Shown here: positions 36,453 through 45,061 of the stretch, in pieces | Layout: each line of letters begins with the position of its first letter | Position numbering within the stretch: the first letter of the stretch is position 1 | Source: WTXA01 sp964415195 | GTDB lineage: Bacteria; Bacillota; TC1 | Length of the DNA: 64,000 bases | Reading direction: 5' to 3' | Assembly: GCA_964415195.1 (NCBI GenBank) | Contig: CAYPYD010000001.1 | Location: 372,001 to 436,000 of the forward strand | Position numbers and translations under genes: made by a program | Notes under the pieces: generated by a model | The model's input: the letters and a program-made list of their open reading frames with translations, nothing else | Told to the model about the DNA's origin: nothing | Databases searched by the model: none

Positions 36453-36725
36453 ATGGGAGAGTTCAAAGACGACATGGAAAAAATCGCTGATGATGCTAAA
36501 AAATTAGCTAGCGATATAAAAAAGAGAACAGAAAAAAAATTCGAAGAATTCAACAAAAAGACTGAAGAATTGGAAAAAGAAAATAAGTCTAAAGTTGATA
36601 AAGGCTTAGAAAAAGTTAAAGCAGATTACAAAGAAACCAAAAAGAACTTCGAAGAAAAGAAAGAAGAACTAAAAGAAAAAATCGATGAGAAAATTGAAGA
36701 AAGCCAAGATCAGAAAAACAAATAA
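36453..36725 (+). CDS. Small highly charged coiled-coil protein (90 aa)
   Basis: About two thirds of the residues are Lys, Glu or Asp; there is no Cys, Trp or Pro. Heptad-like FKDDMEKIADDAKKLAS and repeated KxxEExK runs predict one long amphipathic helix, resembling LEA/YtxH-type stress proteins. GGAGGAT RBS; 20 nt after the preceding gene. Probably soluble or membrane-peripheral. Confidence 0.75.
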   Translation: MGEFKDDMEKIADDAKKLASDIKKRTEKKFEEFNKKTEELEKENKSKVDKGLEKVKADYKETKKNFEEKKEELKEKIDEKIEESQDQKNK

Positions 36726-36751
36726 TATAACAAAGAAAAGGAGGGTATTAA

Positions 36752-37141
36752 ATGGAAGACAGAACAAATAGGGTTAGAAAAACATCAACAACAGACAATA
36801 ATAACTTACCTCAACGTATTACAGCAATAATTTTTATTATCATTGAAGTTATCCTTGCATTTAGACTAGTTTTAAAACTACTAGGAGCTAATGCAGAGAA
36901 CGTGTTTGTTAAATTTATCTATAATTTAAGCCAAGTATTTGTGGGTGTATTTCAAGGAATATTCTCAGATGCTTCAACTGAAGGTTTAGAAACAACGGCA
37001 ATATTTGAACCAGGTACAGTAATTGCAATGGTAGTTATAGCTATAATAGCCTGGATTATAATGAAATTAATTGCAACAAATAAAAGAAGCAAAGTTGAAA
37101 AAGAAGAAGTAGTAGAAAAGGAAAATGACGATATCAAATAG
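36752..37141 (+). CDS. YggT-like membrane protein (129 aa)
   Basis: Two TM segments (about 20-45 and 90-112). The pattern RITAIIFIIIEVILAFRLVLKLLGAN with FVKFIYNLSQVFVGVFQGIF is typical of YggT-like proteins; charged N- and C-termini are predicted cytoplasmic. AAGGAGGG RBS. Part of the four-gene envelope cluster. Confidence 0.75.
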   Translation: MEDRTNRVRKTSTTDNNNLPQRITAIIFIIIEVILAFRLVLKLLGANAENVFVKFIYNLSQVFVGVFQGIFSDASTEGLETTAIFEPGTVIAMVVIAIIAWIIMKLIATNKRSKVEKEEVVEKENDDIK

Positions 37142-37168
37142 AAGTTAAAAAAAGAAAGGGTGATGACA

Positions 37169-37312
37169 ATGTTATGGACAATAGTAGTAATATTAGTGAT
37201 TTTATGGCTTTTAGGATTTTTCACTTCAATCGGTGGAGGATTAATTCACATCCTGTTAGTAATAGCGCTAATAGTAGTAGTAGTTCAATTACTACAAGGT
37301 AGAAGAGGTTAA
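37169..37312 (+). CDS. lmo0937/DUF5670-family small membrane protein (47 aa)
   Basis: ATG 37169 to TAA 37312. Two hydrophobic helices with the family pattern ILWLLGFFTSIGGGLIHILL and the basic end QGRRG. AAAGGGTGATG RBS. lmo0937-type peptides are found in stress and envelope operons of Firmicutes. Last gene of the cluster. Confidence 0.8.
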   Translation: MLWTIVVILVILWLLGFFTSIGGGLIHILLVIALIVVVVQLLQGRRG

Positions 37313-37321
37313 TTTAAAACA

Positions 37322-37354
37322 AAAGAACCGGTAGATAAAATCTACCGGTTCTTT
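37322..37354. terminator. Bidirectional terminator between convergent genes
   Basis: AAAGAACCGGTAGA / TCTACCGGTTCTTT perfect stem, loop TAAAA; serves the small-protein cluster (+) and the YczE-like gene (-). Confidence 0.9.
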
Positions 37355-37358
37355 CTAT

Positions 37359-38006
37359 TTACTTTTCATATAACCGGTCAACACCAAGCTTCTTAAACAC
37401 CGACATATAAAGCTTAGTTATAGAACCTGTAGCAACTGCGACTACGAAGGTACCTTCTCTAACACTAATTATCTTACCGAAGGCTGAAAGGGATATAATA
37501 ACAGCTATAAGTAATAAGGTGGAATCAAACAAGATCTTAACATTACCAAATTTCATACCGGATTTATCGGATATTATCTTGACCAAACCCTCGGCAGGAT
37601 TAATAACTACGTTAGCAATAATCTGAATATATATTCCAAAAGCCAAAAGGAAACAAGCAATAATAAGAACAATGACTTTAGAAAAATAATCGGAAGGATT
37701 AACAAACCTGAAAACATACATCCCGGTATCAACAAAAAATCCAAATATAGGACAAAGTAATAACTGCATATACTGCTCCTTGTTAAACTTTCCCTTTAAC
37801 AAGATGAATTCTAGAATAACAAAAGATAAAGTAAGAAGAAAAACCAATGTCCCAATACTTAGCGGTGTTATTAGGGATACCAAAAAAGGAACACTAAAAA
37901 TTGGAGTTGTTCCGAGATTCGACTTGGCTGTTAAACTTATAGCCATACCCATTAAGAACAAACCTGTTATAAAGATTAGGTATCTAATGGCAATTTTAGT
38001 TTTCAT
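37359..38006 (-). CDS. YczE/YyaS/YitT-like membrane protein
   Basis: 215 residues with five to six TM segments. GLFLMGMAISLTAKSNLGTTPIFSVP and the later NPAEGLVKIIS match the YczE/YyaS family (COG2364). Function in the family is poorly defined; membrane transport or regulation is suggested. GGAGGAT RBS at ATG 38006. Confidence 0.8.
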   Translation of the reverse strand: MKTKIAIRYLIFITGLFLMGMAISLTAKSNLGTTPIFSVPFLVSLITPLSIGTLVFLLTLSFVILEFILLKGKFNKEQYMQLLLCPIFGFFVDTGMYVFRFVNPSDYFSKVIVLIIACFLLAFGIYIQIIANVVINPAEGLVKIISDKSGMKFGNVKILFDSTLLLIAVIISLSAFGKIISVREGTFVVAVATGSITKLYMSVFKKLGVDRLYEK

Positions 38007-38158
38007 ATAAACATCCTCCGATTTACTATCAGTTCATTATATAGCAAATATTAAATTTCAGCAATTGGTATCAAACTATTTAGAAGTATTAATAAGTAAT
38101 CATAAAGTTGTAAATGTGATATATTATATCTATAAACAGATAAAGGAGAGTGAGCTTA

Positions 38159-38647
38159 ATGTTTAGCTTTATGATAGCAATCGGTGACAATAACGAAATG
38201 GGATACAATAATGGTTTGCCATGGAGGCTACCAAAAGAAGTACGCTACTTCAGAAGTGTAACAGAATGGCACACTATAATAATGGGAAGAAAAACCTTTG
38301 AAACCCTTCCTAAAGTTCTGCCTAATAGAAGGCATATAATACTAACTAGGGAAAAAGGGTACACGATTGATGATCCAAATGTCATAGTCGTCAATTCACT
38401 TGAAGAGGTATTCAAATTATGCGACGAAATGGAGGAAAATTTCGTTATTGGAGGAGCGGAGATTTTTAAAATCTTCATGCCTTACGTAGATAGAATATAC
38501 CTAACTATAGTCCATGGCACTTTTAAGGCTGATGTATACTTCTTCCCGCTAAATATGGAAGAATGGCTGGAAAGCAAAAAATGGGAAGCAACACTAGATG
38601 AGAAAAACAAGATACCACATACATACTATGTGTTAGATAGAAGGTAA
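38159..38647 (+). CDS. folA: Dihydrofolate reductase
   Basis: 162 residues, the normal DHFR length. Active-site marks: MIAIGDNNEMGYNNGLPWRLPKEVRYF (acidic Glu replacing the usual Asp near 27), IIMGRKTFETLP, ILTRE and FVIGGAEIFKIFMP. It reduces dihydrofolate with NADPH. ATG 38159 is chosen because AAAGGAGAG lies 9 nt upstream; the in-frame GTG (38150) overlaps it. Confidence 0.93.
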   Translation: MFSFMIAIGDNNEMGYNNGLPWRLPKEVRYFRSVTEWHTIIMGRKTFETLPKVLPNRRHIILTREKGYTIDDPNVIVVNSLEEVFKLCDEMEENFVIGGAEIFKIFMPYVDRIYLTIVHGTFKADVYFFPLNMEEWLESKKWEATLDEKNKIPHTYYVLDRR

Positions 38648-38651
38648 TATT

Positions 38652-38899
38652 ATGATTGAAAATAAAGAGATGAACAAAAACATAGATATTTATGAAATAG
38701 CAGATAGTTAGATATCATAGAACACTGTAAAAAAGGACTAAGTATCTGGGACTGGGCCAGTGACACCACTGAAGAACCAGATATAGTTATAGCCAGCTGT
38801 GGAGATTTATCAACACGAGAAGCATTAGCAGCAGAAGAACATCCTCATGAATATGGACTGGACAGACCAGAAATAATAAACTGGCAATGGCCCTATTAA
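38652..38899 (+). pseudogene. Decayed phosphoketolase remnant (C-terminal fragments)
   Basis: The frame 38711-38899 encodes IIEHCKKGLSIWDWAS and PDIVIASCGDLSTREALAA, closely matching the phosphoketolase (XFP) C-terminal domain, but then jumps directly to EYGLDRPEIINWQW, the XFP C-terminus. Over a hundred family residues between are missing. A 19-codon frame from ATG 38652 ends at TAG 38709-38711 and may be the preceding part, separated by a frameshift. Everything N-terminal, including the ThDP-binding domains, is gone. It follows folA by 4 nt. A non-functional relic. Confidence 0.75.
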
Positions 38900-38952
38900 C
38901 TATATATATGATATAATTTAATTAGACTTAGTTAAGAAAGGTGGGATTGATA

Positions 38953-39489
38953 ATGAGTGAAGTTAAAGATTTTGTAGCAGTAAAACTAGAGAGTACCGAA
39001 CTAAAAACCGATATTGAAGTATTAGCCTTCAAGGCTGTTAGATTTAGGCAAGGTCTACCAACTGAAAGATTTATTAGGTATGTTAAATTTGCTGGAGAAC
39101 TCAACAGAAATGAAGAAAGTGTGAGCGAGAATCAAGCATATAAGGAATTCTTCAACTTTATAGGAAATGATATATTAGTTACTAATAATATGGCCTTCTA
39201 TAGAGCATTTATAAATAAACATAATACCAAGTTAATCAAGACTAAAGAGGAAAGAAAAGAAGAGCAAGAAAAATTCTTCTTTGATGATGATCATAAGAAA
39301 ATAAGCACACAATGGCTAGCTCAATCCTTATATCTAGGTGTAGAGGACTATGAAATCAGCACACTTTTAAGATATTTTGAAATTGAGTATGATCAAACAG
39401 ATTCTCTTGGTGAAGTAGAAGCTATAGGTAAATTACTTTTGAAATTGGAAACTTCCATGAAAGAACAAAATAAGACCTTAAATATTTAA
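38953..39489 (+). CDS. Degenerate DEDD-exonuclease-like protein
   Basis: 178 residues. Its overall layout resembles a DnaQ/PolC epsilon exonuclease: AVKLESTELKTD at the first motif, a basic strand (FKAVRFRQGLPTERFIRYV), DILVTNNMAFYRAFI at motif II and LGEVEAIGKLLLKL near motif III. The metal-binding Asp of motif I (family DLETTGL) is Lys here, and the Asp of motif II is Tyr, so catalysis is unlikely. A structural or binding role is inferred. ATG 38953 follows AAAGGTGGG; the in-frame GTG at 38941 is inside that box. 19 nt before the COG2403 gene. Confidence 0.6.
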   Translation: MSEVKDFVAVKLESTELKTDIEVLAFKAVRFRQGLPTERFIRYVKFAGELNRNEESVSENQAYKEFFNFIGNDILVTNNMAFYRAFINKHNTKLIKTKEERKEEQEKFFFDDDHKKISTQWLAQSLYLGVEDYEISTLLRYFEIEYDQTDSLGEVEAIGKLLLKLETSMKEQNKTLNI

Positions 39490-39508
39490 AGAATGCGTGG
39501 AGTAAAAA

Positions 39509-40828
39509 ATGAAAAAAGTAATAATCATGGGAGCCGCGGGTAGAGATTTTCACAACTTCAATACCTTCTTCAGAGAAAACGAGAACTATGAGGTTGTAGC
39601 CTTTACAGCTACTCAAATACCAGGAATAGATAAAAGAATATTTCCAGGTGAGCTTGCTGGAATAAAATATCCGGAAGGTATACCTATATACCCTGAAGCG
39701 AAATTAGAAGAGTTGATTTGTGAAAATAAAATTGATGAAGTAATATTTGCTTATAGTGATGTTTCGCATGAAGAGCTTATGCACAAGGCTTCAAAGGTAA
39801 TTGCCTGGGGAGCGGATTTTAAAATAATGGGTCCCAAAAGCACAATGATTAAATCGAGGCTGCCTGTTATTGCAATAACAGCAACAAGAACTGGCAGTGG
39901 CAAAAGTCAGGTATCTAGATATATTGGTACCTTACTTAAAAGTCTAGGGTTTAAACCTGTCATTATTAGACATCCTATGCCCTATGGTCAACTAGTTGAA
40001 CAAAAAGTACAACGTTTTGCAACCTTTGATGATCTTGATATCCATAACTGTACTATAGAAGAACGTGAGGAATATGAACCACATATTGAAGCAGGATTGA
40101 TTGTTTATGCTGGTGTTGATTATGGTGAAATTTTAAAAAAAGCTGAACTTGAAGCAGATGTAATAATCTGGGATGGCGGTAATAATGATTTCTCCTTTTA
40201 TGTACCAGATTTGAATATTGTAGTAGTCGATCCTCTTAGAATTGGTGATGAAACAAGTTATTACCCTGGAGAGATTAATCTTCTTTGTGCTGATATTGCT
40301 ATTATCAATAAGATCAATACAGCAGAGAAAGCCAGTGTAGAGGAATTAAAAAAGATTATTAAAAAGAGTAATCCAAGGGCAAAAATTATATTGGCCAACT
40401 CAAATATTTCAGTGGATAATCAATCATTGATAAAGGGTAAAAGAGTATTAGTTATTGAAGATGGTCCTACTCTTACACATGGGCAAATGTCCTATGGTGT
40501 TGGAGTTATTGCAGCCAACTTGTTTGGAGCTGCTGAATTATTAAATCCAAGTTCTTTTGCAGTTGGTTCAATCATTGACACTTTGGAAAAGTGGCCAGAG
40601 TTAAAGGAACTTGTACCAGCCATGGGTTATAGTAAGGAGCAAATTAAGGATTTGGAGGAGACTATCAACAATTCACCAGCGGAAGTTGTTGTAACAGGTA
40701 CTCCAATAGATCTAAGCAGAGTTATAAATATAAGAAAGCCTGTTGTCAGAGTGAGATATGACTTGGAAGAAATCGAACTTCAATTAGAAAAATTGATTGT
40801 TAAGATGTTGTCGGATGTAGACGGGTAG
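39509..40828 (+). CDS. COG2403-type P-loop protein (cyclic 2,3-diphosphoglycerate synthetase-like)
   Basis: 439 residues. N-terminal Rossmann-like domain (MGAAGRDFHNFNTFFREN, TATQIPGIDKRIFPGEL), then a P-loop domain with GSGKS (TATRTGSGKSQVSRYIGTLLK), VIWDGGNNDFSFY and NKIN. Closest to proteins annotated as cyclic 2,3-diphosphoglycerate synthetase, but bacterial members are of uncertain reaction. It may act with purine or molybdenum-hydroxylase metabolism, as XdhC and AdeC-like genes are in the same window; that is inference. GGAG RBS. Confidence 0.75.
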   Translation: MKKVIIMGAAGRDFHNFNTFFRENENYEVVAFTATQIPGIDKRIFPGELAGIKYPEGIPIYPEAKLEELICENKIDEVIFAYSDVSHEELMHKASKVIAWGADFKIMGPKSTMIKSRLPVIAITATRTGSGKSQVSRYIGTLLKSLGFKPVIIRHPMPYGQLVEQKVQRFATFDDLDIHNCTIEEREEYEPHIEAGLIVYAGVDYGEILKKAELEADVIIWDGGNNDFSFYVPDLNIVVVDPLRIGDETSYYPGEINLLCADIAIINKINTAEKASVEELKKIIKKSNPRAKIILANSNISVDNQSLIKGKRVLVIEDGPTLTHGQMSYGVGVIAANLFGAAELLNPSSFAVGSIIDTLEKWPELKELVPAMGYSKEQIKDLEETINNSPAEVVVTGTPIDLSRVINIRKPVVRVRYDLEEIELQLEKLIVKMLSDVDG

Positions 40829-40880
40829 TTAATAATAGGTTATGATATATTAAGTAGATTAATTAGGAGGAAAGTATAAA

Positions 40881-41396
40881 ATGAATCCAATAGTTACAAT
40901 TGAATTAGAAAATAAGGGTATAATCAAATTAGAACTATATCCAGAGATTGCACCAAATACAGTTAATAATTTTTTATCACTTATTGATAAGGGCTACTAT
41001 GATGGTTTGTCTTTTCATAGAGTAATACCAGGCTTTATGATTCAAGGTGGTTGCCCACAAGGCAGTGGAGTAGGTGGACCTGGTTATGTTATTAAAGGTG
41101 AGTTCTCAAATAATGGGTTTGAAAATCCATTAAAACATGAACGTGGAGTAATATCTATGGCTAGAACTAATGCTCCTGATTCTGCAGGTTCTCAGTTTTT
41201 CATTATGGTGAAGGATTCTTCGTTTCTTGATAAACAGTACGCAGCATTTGGTAAAGTTATAGAAGGTATGGAAGAGGCGGATAAAATTGTTGCTGTAGAA
41301 ACTGATCGTAATGATAAGCCATTATCTCCTCAAGTTATGAAGAAAGTAACTGTTGATACTTTTGGTGTTGTATATGATGATGTGGTAAAGTGTTAG
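40881..41396 (+). CDS. Cyclophilin-type peptidyl-prolyl isomerase
   Basis: 171 residues without a signal peptide. Core motifs FHRVIPGFMIQGGCPQGSG, GVISMAR, SAGSQFFIM and YAAFGKVIEGME are all present, including the active-site Arg of FHR and the Phe/Gln of SQFF. A cytoplasmic protein-folding helper. AGGAGGAAAG RBS, terminator at 41418. Confidence 0.95.
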   Translation: MNPIVTIELENKGIIKLELYPEIAPNTVNNFLSLIDKGYYDGLSFHRVIPGFMIQGGCPQGSGVGGPGYVIKGEFSNNGFENPLKHERGVISMARTNAPDSAGSQFFIMVKDSSFLDKQYAAFGKVIEGMEEADKIVAVETDRNDKPLSPQVMKKVTVDTFGVVYDDVVKC

Positions 41397-41417
41397 ATTA
41401 GTTGTTTATTGATTATT

Positions 41418-41446
41418 AAGGGTTTCAGATATTTCTGAAGCCCTTT
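41418..41446 (+). terminator. Terminator after the cyclophilin gene
   Basis: AAGGGTTTCAGA / TTCTGAAGCCCTT stem followed by TT. Confidence 0.85.
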
Positions 41447-41474
41447 TGCATATATATAGAAGGAAGTGTATAAA

Positions 41475-42167
41475 TTGAAGGAAACCAGCCTTTATGAAGG
41501 TGTTAAAAAGTATTTCGAGTGTCTTGGTTTTTTAGTGAGGGCTGAGGTTAAAGATATTGATGTTTGTGCCATCAAGGATGACCTGATTATTGGGGTTGAG
41601 TTAAAGAAAAATCTCACCGTTGATCTTTTGGTACAAGGCGCCCTTAGACAGAAGGTTTGTGATCTCGTTTATATAGCTGTTCCAAGGCCAAAGAGGTTTA
41701 GAAAGAACAGGGAGTTTTCTAATACTCTTCATCTTTTAAGGCGTCTTGAACTTGGTCTCCTTTTTGTTGATATAGATAATGGTGCTGCTGAAGAGATTTT
41801 GGAACCTGCTTATTTTAATTTGGATAAGGCGAGGTCTGCTGTGATTAAAAGACGTACCGCCTTACTTAAGGAAATAAAGGGGAGGAGTCTTAGTCTGAAT
41901 CAGGGAGGTTCTTCTAGAACTAGGCTGATGACTGCTTACAGGGAGGAGTCTTTAAAGACAGTAGCTATTTTATTGGAAAAAGGTAGTATAGCACCAAAGG
42001 ATTTAAAAGCATTAGGGTTGAAAAGCAGTATTCTTAGGGATAATTATTATGGTTGGTTTAAGAAGATATCAAGGGGTATTTATGTTCTTGATGATAGTAA
42101 ATGTGATGATTATGCTTGTTTTGGGGAATATATTTGTGAGTTTAGGTCAATGTTGTTTTTTAGCTAG
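41475..42167 (+). CDS. DUF2161-like PD-(D/E)xK-fold protein
   Basis: 230 residues. The N-terminal half has the PD-(D/E)xK pattern: Asp in VKDIDVCAIKDDLIIGVELKK, with Glu-x-Lys in VELKK. The C-terminal half (about 135-225) is a winged-helix-like region (SLKTVAILLEKGSIAPKDLKALG) ending in GWFKKISRGIYVL. This layout matches DUF2161 putative phosphodiesterases. TTG 41475 is chosen since AGGAAG is about 8 nt upstream; a GTG at 41466 is too close to the box. Nuclease activity is inferred only. Confidence 0.75.
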   Translation: MKETSLYEGVKKYFECLGFLVRAEVKDIDVCAIKDDLIIGVELKKNLTVDLLVQGALRQKVCDLVYIAVPRPKRFRKNREFSNTLHLLRRLELGLLFVDIDNGAAEEILEPAYFNLDKARSAVIKRRTALLKEIKGRSLSLNQGGSSRTRLMTAYREESLKTVAILLEKGSIAPKDLKALGLKSSILRDNYYGWFKKISRGIYVLDDSKCDDYACFGEYICEFRSMLFFS

Positions 42168-42202
42168 GTTTTGTCGGTCTATCATTTGTGATGGATTTGT
42201 GT

Positions 42203-42325
42203 TATAATTAGGATAGTTATATTGAATATGGCATGATTTGCTAGTATTTGTAAAGCTACTTTAATTTGGTCTTAATAGATATTAGCTTATCAATTATGAG
42301 GATTAAGCTAGTTTGTATTAAGGCC
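42203..42325 (+). promoter_or_regulatory. Promoter and long leader hairpin upstream of the CarD gene
   Basis: Extended -10 TGTTATAAT (TATAAT 42203-42208), then a long hairpin at 42268-42325: outer 10 bp GGTCTTAATA / TATTAAGGCC and inner TAGCTTA / TAAGCTA. It lies in the 190 nt leader of the CarD gene and is not followed by a T-run, so it is not a plain terminator. It matches no riboswitch I recognise. Confidence 0.4.
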
Positions 42326-42399
42326 ATTATTATTTTATGGGGCAAAAGTGGTTTTTTCTGGTGGGATAATATTTATTCCAGGGAAGAAAGGAGTAGAAT

Positions 42400-42906
42400 A
42401 TGTTTGAAATTGGGCAGTTTGTAGTTTATGGTAACAATGGGGTTTGCAAGGTTGAGGATATTGGTACTTTAGATGTACCTGGTTTACCTGCTGATAGAGT
42501 GTACTATACTTTAACACCACACAAGACTAGGGGTGGAAAAATATTTACTCCTGTTGATAATCGGAAAGTTATTATGCGTCCAGTTATTGACAAGGATGAA
42601 GCTTTAAAATTAATAGATGATATTAATAATATTGATTCCTTATGGGTTTTGGATGAGAAAAAAAGAGAGTTTGCTTATAAGGAAGCTTTTCAAAAATGTG
42701 ATTGTAGAGAAATGGTTAAAATTATTAAGACTATTTATTCTCATACAGAATTACGTCTAGCTGAAGGTAAGAAAGTTTCCAATTGTGACGAAAGATATTT
42801 CAAGATGGCTGAAGATAGATTCTATGGTGAATTAGCAATACCACTTCAAATGGAAATTGAAGAAGTAAGGGAATATGTTATTCAAAGGGTAGAGAAATTA
42901 TCATAG
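42400..42906 (+). CDS. CarD-family transcriptional regulator
   Basis: 168 residues. N-terminal Tudor-like RNA polymerase interaction domain (about 1-65; FEIGQFVVYGNNGVCKVEDIG, YYTLTP, IFTPVD) followed by an all-helical C-terminal domain (about 70-168) that contacts promoter DNA. CarD/CdnL proteins stabilise open complexes through the RNAP beta subunit. AAAGGAG RBS. Terminator at 42950. Confidence 0.92.
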   Translation: MFEIGQFVVYGNNGVCKVEDIGTLDVPGLPADRVYYTLTPHKTRGGKIFTPVDNRKVIMRPVIDKDEALKLIDDINNIDSLWVLDEKKREFAYKEAFQKCDCREMVKIIKTIYSHTELRLAEGKKVSNCDERYFKMAEDRFYGELAIPLQMEIEEVREYVIQRVEKLS

Positions 42907-42949
42907 TTTAAAATGTTATAAATAGATTAATTTAGTGTATTAGATTTTA

Positions 42950-42983
42950 TAAAGGACCTTGGATAAATCCGAGGTTCTTTTTT
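42950..42983 (+). terminator. Terminator after the CarD gene
   Basis: AAAGGACCTTGGA / TCCGAGGTTCTTT stem (two G-U pairs) plus T run. The rest of the 318 bp gap to 43225 is AT-rich with no clear feature. Confidence 0.8.
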
Positions 42984-43224
42984 GTATTTATAAATTAATA
43001 ATAAGTTTAATTTCATAGTAGTAACTATATTTAGTTAAAGCACGAAATGAATTGATTTCTGAAAATAAACAGTTTTCCATAACCTTGATAACCTTAATTA
43101 AAACCTTGTCCAACCGTAGTTATATCTACTTATTTATTATACATTTTGTGGTATATTGAAGTTAGAAAAAGGTAGTTTATAGTGTTCGTATATGTTCGAG
43201 AATTTTATTAAGGAGATGATTAAA

Positions 43225-44799
43225 ATGACAAAAAGATTATTAAGAGGAATGGGATTTTCATTGATTGTTATATTTATGATGTTTGCATTTACGTCTAGTA
43301 TCCTGGCAGTTGACTCTGGTTGGAAAAGTGCAGTATCATATTATGATAACGATGGAGTACAAAATGAACACAGAGCCTATTCACAAGATGATCAGTATGC
43401 AATTCTTAACAATGATGGTGATCATGTAACTTATGGCTTTGGAAATAATCTGGTACCAGCAGGTACTGTTATTAAAGGAATAGAAGTTAGGTATGATGCT
43501 TATAGAAACACTGAATCAGCGAGAACCTTAAACTTCAAGTTATATGAAGGTAGCACACCTAGAGGTAATACAGTTTATGGAGGTGCTATACCAACTAATG
43601 ATAATGATACCTACAAAGTACTTGGATCATCTACAAATGATTGGGGATATGGATCATGGGATGCTGCTAAAATCAATAACTTAAGAGTTAAAGTATCAGT
43701 AACTGATGGACATAGTAATAATTACCTAGACCATATTCAAGTTAGAGTTAGTTACTGCTATGTAAATTACAGTATTACTTATAACCTTGATGGTGGAACA
43801 AATAGTGTAAACAATCCTTCAACATACAATGTAGCAACACCTACAATCAATTTTGAAGATGCTACAAAAGCTGGTTACACTTTTGCCGGATGGTTCAGTG
43901 ATTCTGGATTTACTAATGAAGTAACTTCAATCCCAATGGGAAGCACTGGAAATGTTATGCTTTATGCTAAATGGGTAGCAAATGAATATAATATCACTTA
44001 CAATCTTGATGGTGGAATAAATAGTGTCAATAATCCTGCAACTTACAATGTAGCAACACCTACAATTAATTTTGAAGATGCTACAAAAGCTGGATTCTTA
44101 TTCGCCGGATGGTTCAGTGACTCTGAATTTACTAATGAAGTAACATCAATCCCAATGGGAAGCACTGGAGACGTTGTACTCTATGCTAAATGGATACCTG
44201 ATGATACTGGAGTATTAGAAACATACAATATTACATATGTACTAAATGGTGGAACTAATGATGTTGACAATCCTGCCACCTATGACATTGAAGATCCTGA
44301 CATCGTACTACAAGCTCCAACAAGAGCTGGATATTTATTCGCTGGATGGTTCGACAATTCTGAGTTTGCAGGAACAGCAGTAACTGTACTTGATACAGCA
44401 GCTGAAGTTGACTACACTGTCTATGCTAAATGGATAGAAGATACAACTGGAGTACTAGAAACATACAATATCACATATGTACTAAATGGTGGAACTAACA
44501 ATGTTGGTAACCCTGCTACATATGATACTGAAGATCCTGATATCGTATTACTAGCTCCAACAAGAACTGGATATGTATTCGGTGGATGGTTTGCAAATGC
44601 TGAATTTACAGGAACAGCAGTAACTGTACTTGATACAGCAGCTGAAGTAGATTATACAGTATATGCAAAATGGGCAGCTGCACCTGTGACAACAGTTACA
44701 GAACTTCCTCAAACAGGACAATTCCCAGTATTAATTGGTGCAATAAGCACAATACTATTTACTGGAGCTGGCTTAGCTGTTCTAAATAAAAAAAGATAA
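43225..44799 (+). CDS. LPxTG cell-wall-anchored protein with InlB-type (Flg_new) repeats
   Basis: 524 residues. Signal peptide (about 1-28), a unique beta-rich N-terminal domain (about 29-180), four tandem InlB B/Flg_new repeats (about 185-490) with the hallmarks ITYNLDGGTN, GYTFAGWFSD and YAKW, and a C-terminal sorting signal LPQTG followed by a TM segment and NKKR. Sortase would attach it to peptidoglycan, displaying a spacer or adhesin-like surface protein. Repeats pair as 1-2 and 3-4 by sequence, so a block duplicated. ATG 43225 follows AAGGAGATG; the upstream ATG at 43192 lacks an RBS. Confidence 0.88.
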   Translation: MTKRLLRGMGFSLIVIFMMFAFTSSILAVDSGWKSAVSYYDNDGVQNEHRAYSQDDQYAILNNDGDHVTYGFGNNLVPAGTVIKGIEVRYDAYRNTESARTLNFKLYEGSTPRGNTVYGGAIPTNDNDTYKVLGSSTNDWGYGSWDAAKINNLRVKVSVTDGHSNNYLDHIQVRVSYCYVNYSITYNLDGGTNSVNNPSTYNVATPTINFEDATKAGYTFAGWFSDSGFTNEVTSIPMGSTGNVMLYAKWVANEYNITYNLDGGINSVNNPATYNVATPTINFEDATKAGFLFAGWFSDSEFTNEVTSIPMGSTGDVVLYAKWIPDDTGVLETYNITYVLNGGTNDVDNPATYDIEDPDIVLQAPTRAGYLFAGWFDNSEFAGTAVTVLDTAAEVDYTVYAKWIEDTTGVLETYNITYVLNGGTNNVGNPATYDTEDPDIVLLAPTRTGYVFGGWFANAEFTGTAVTVLDTAAEVDYTVYAKWAAAPVTTVTELPQTGQFPVLIGAISTILFTGAGLAVLNKKR

Positions 44800-44835
44800 C
44801 TATAAATCTCGAACAGATTTATGAAGAAGAATATA

Positions 44836-44875
44836 GAAGGGCTTTCAGTTAGAACTGAAAGCCCTTCTATTTTAA
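44836..44875 (+). terminator. Terminator after the LPxTG gene
   Basis: Nearly perfect GAAGGGCTTTCAGTT / AACTGAAAGCCCTTC stem followed by TATTTTAATT. Confidence 0.9.
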
Positions 44876-45061
44876 TTGAGTAATTACTTGATAAAGTTAA
44901 GTCCCTAATCTAAATGATAATAAATATCAATTAAGGAAAGAAGAAGCTAAGGGAAACAATAGAAAAGGAAAGAGTTTTATGTAAGGATTGTTTTAAAAAG
45001 TAAGCAAATATGATATTCTTAAGAAACATTGTATTGCATATTATGATGAAGGAGCTGGCTT

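Noticed and set aside
43183..43200. LexA-like box (GTTCGTATATGTTCG)
   Set aside because: The GTTCG elements are direct, not inverted, so they do not form the CGAAC-N4-GTTCG SOS operator.
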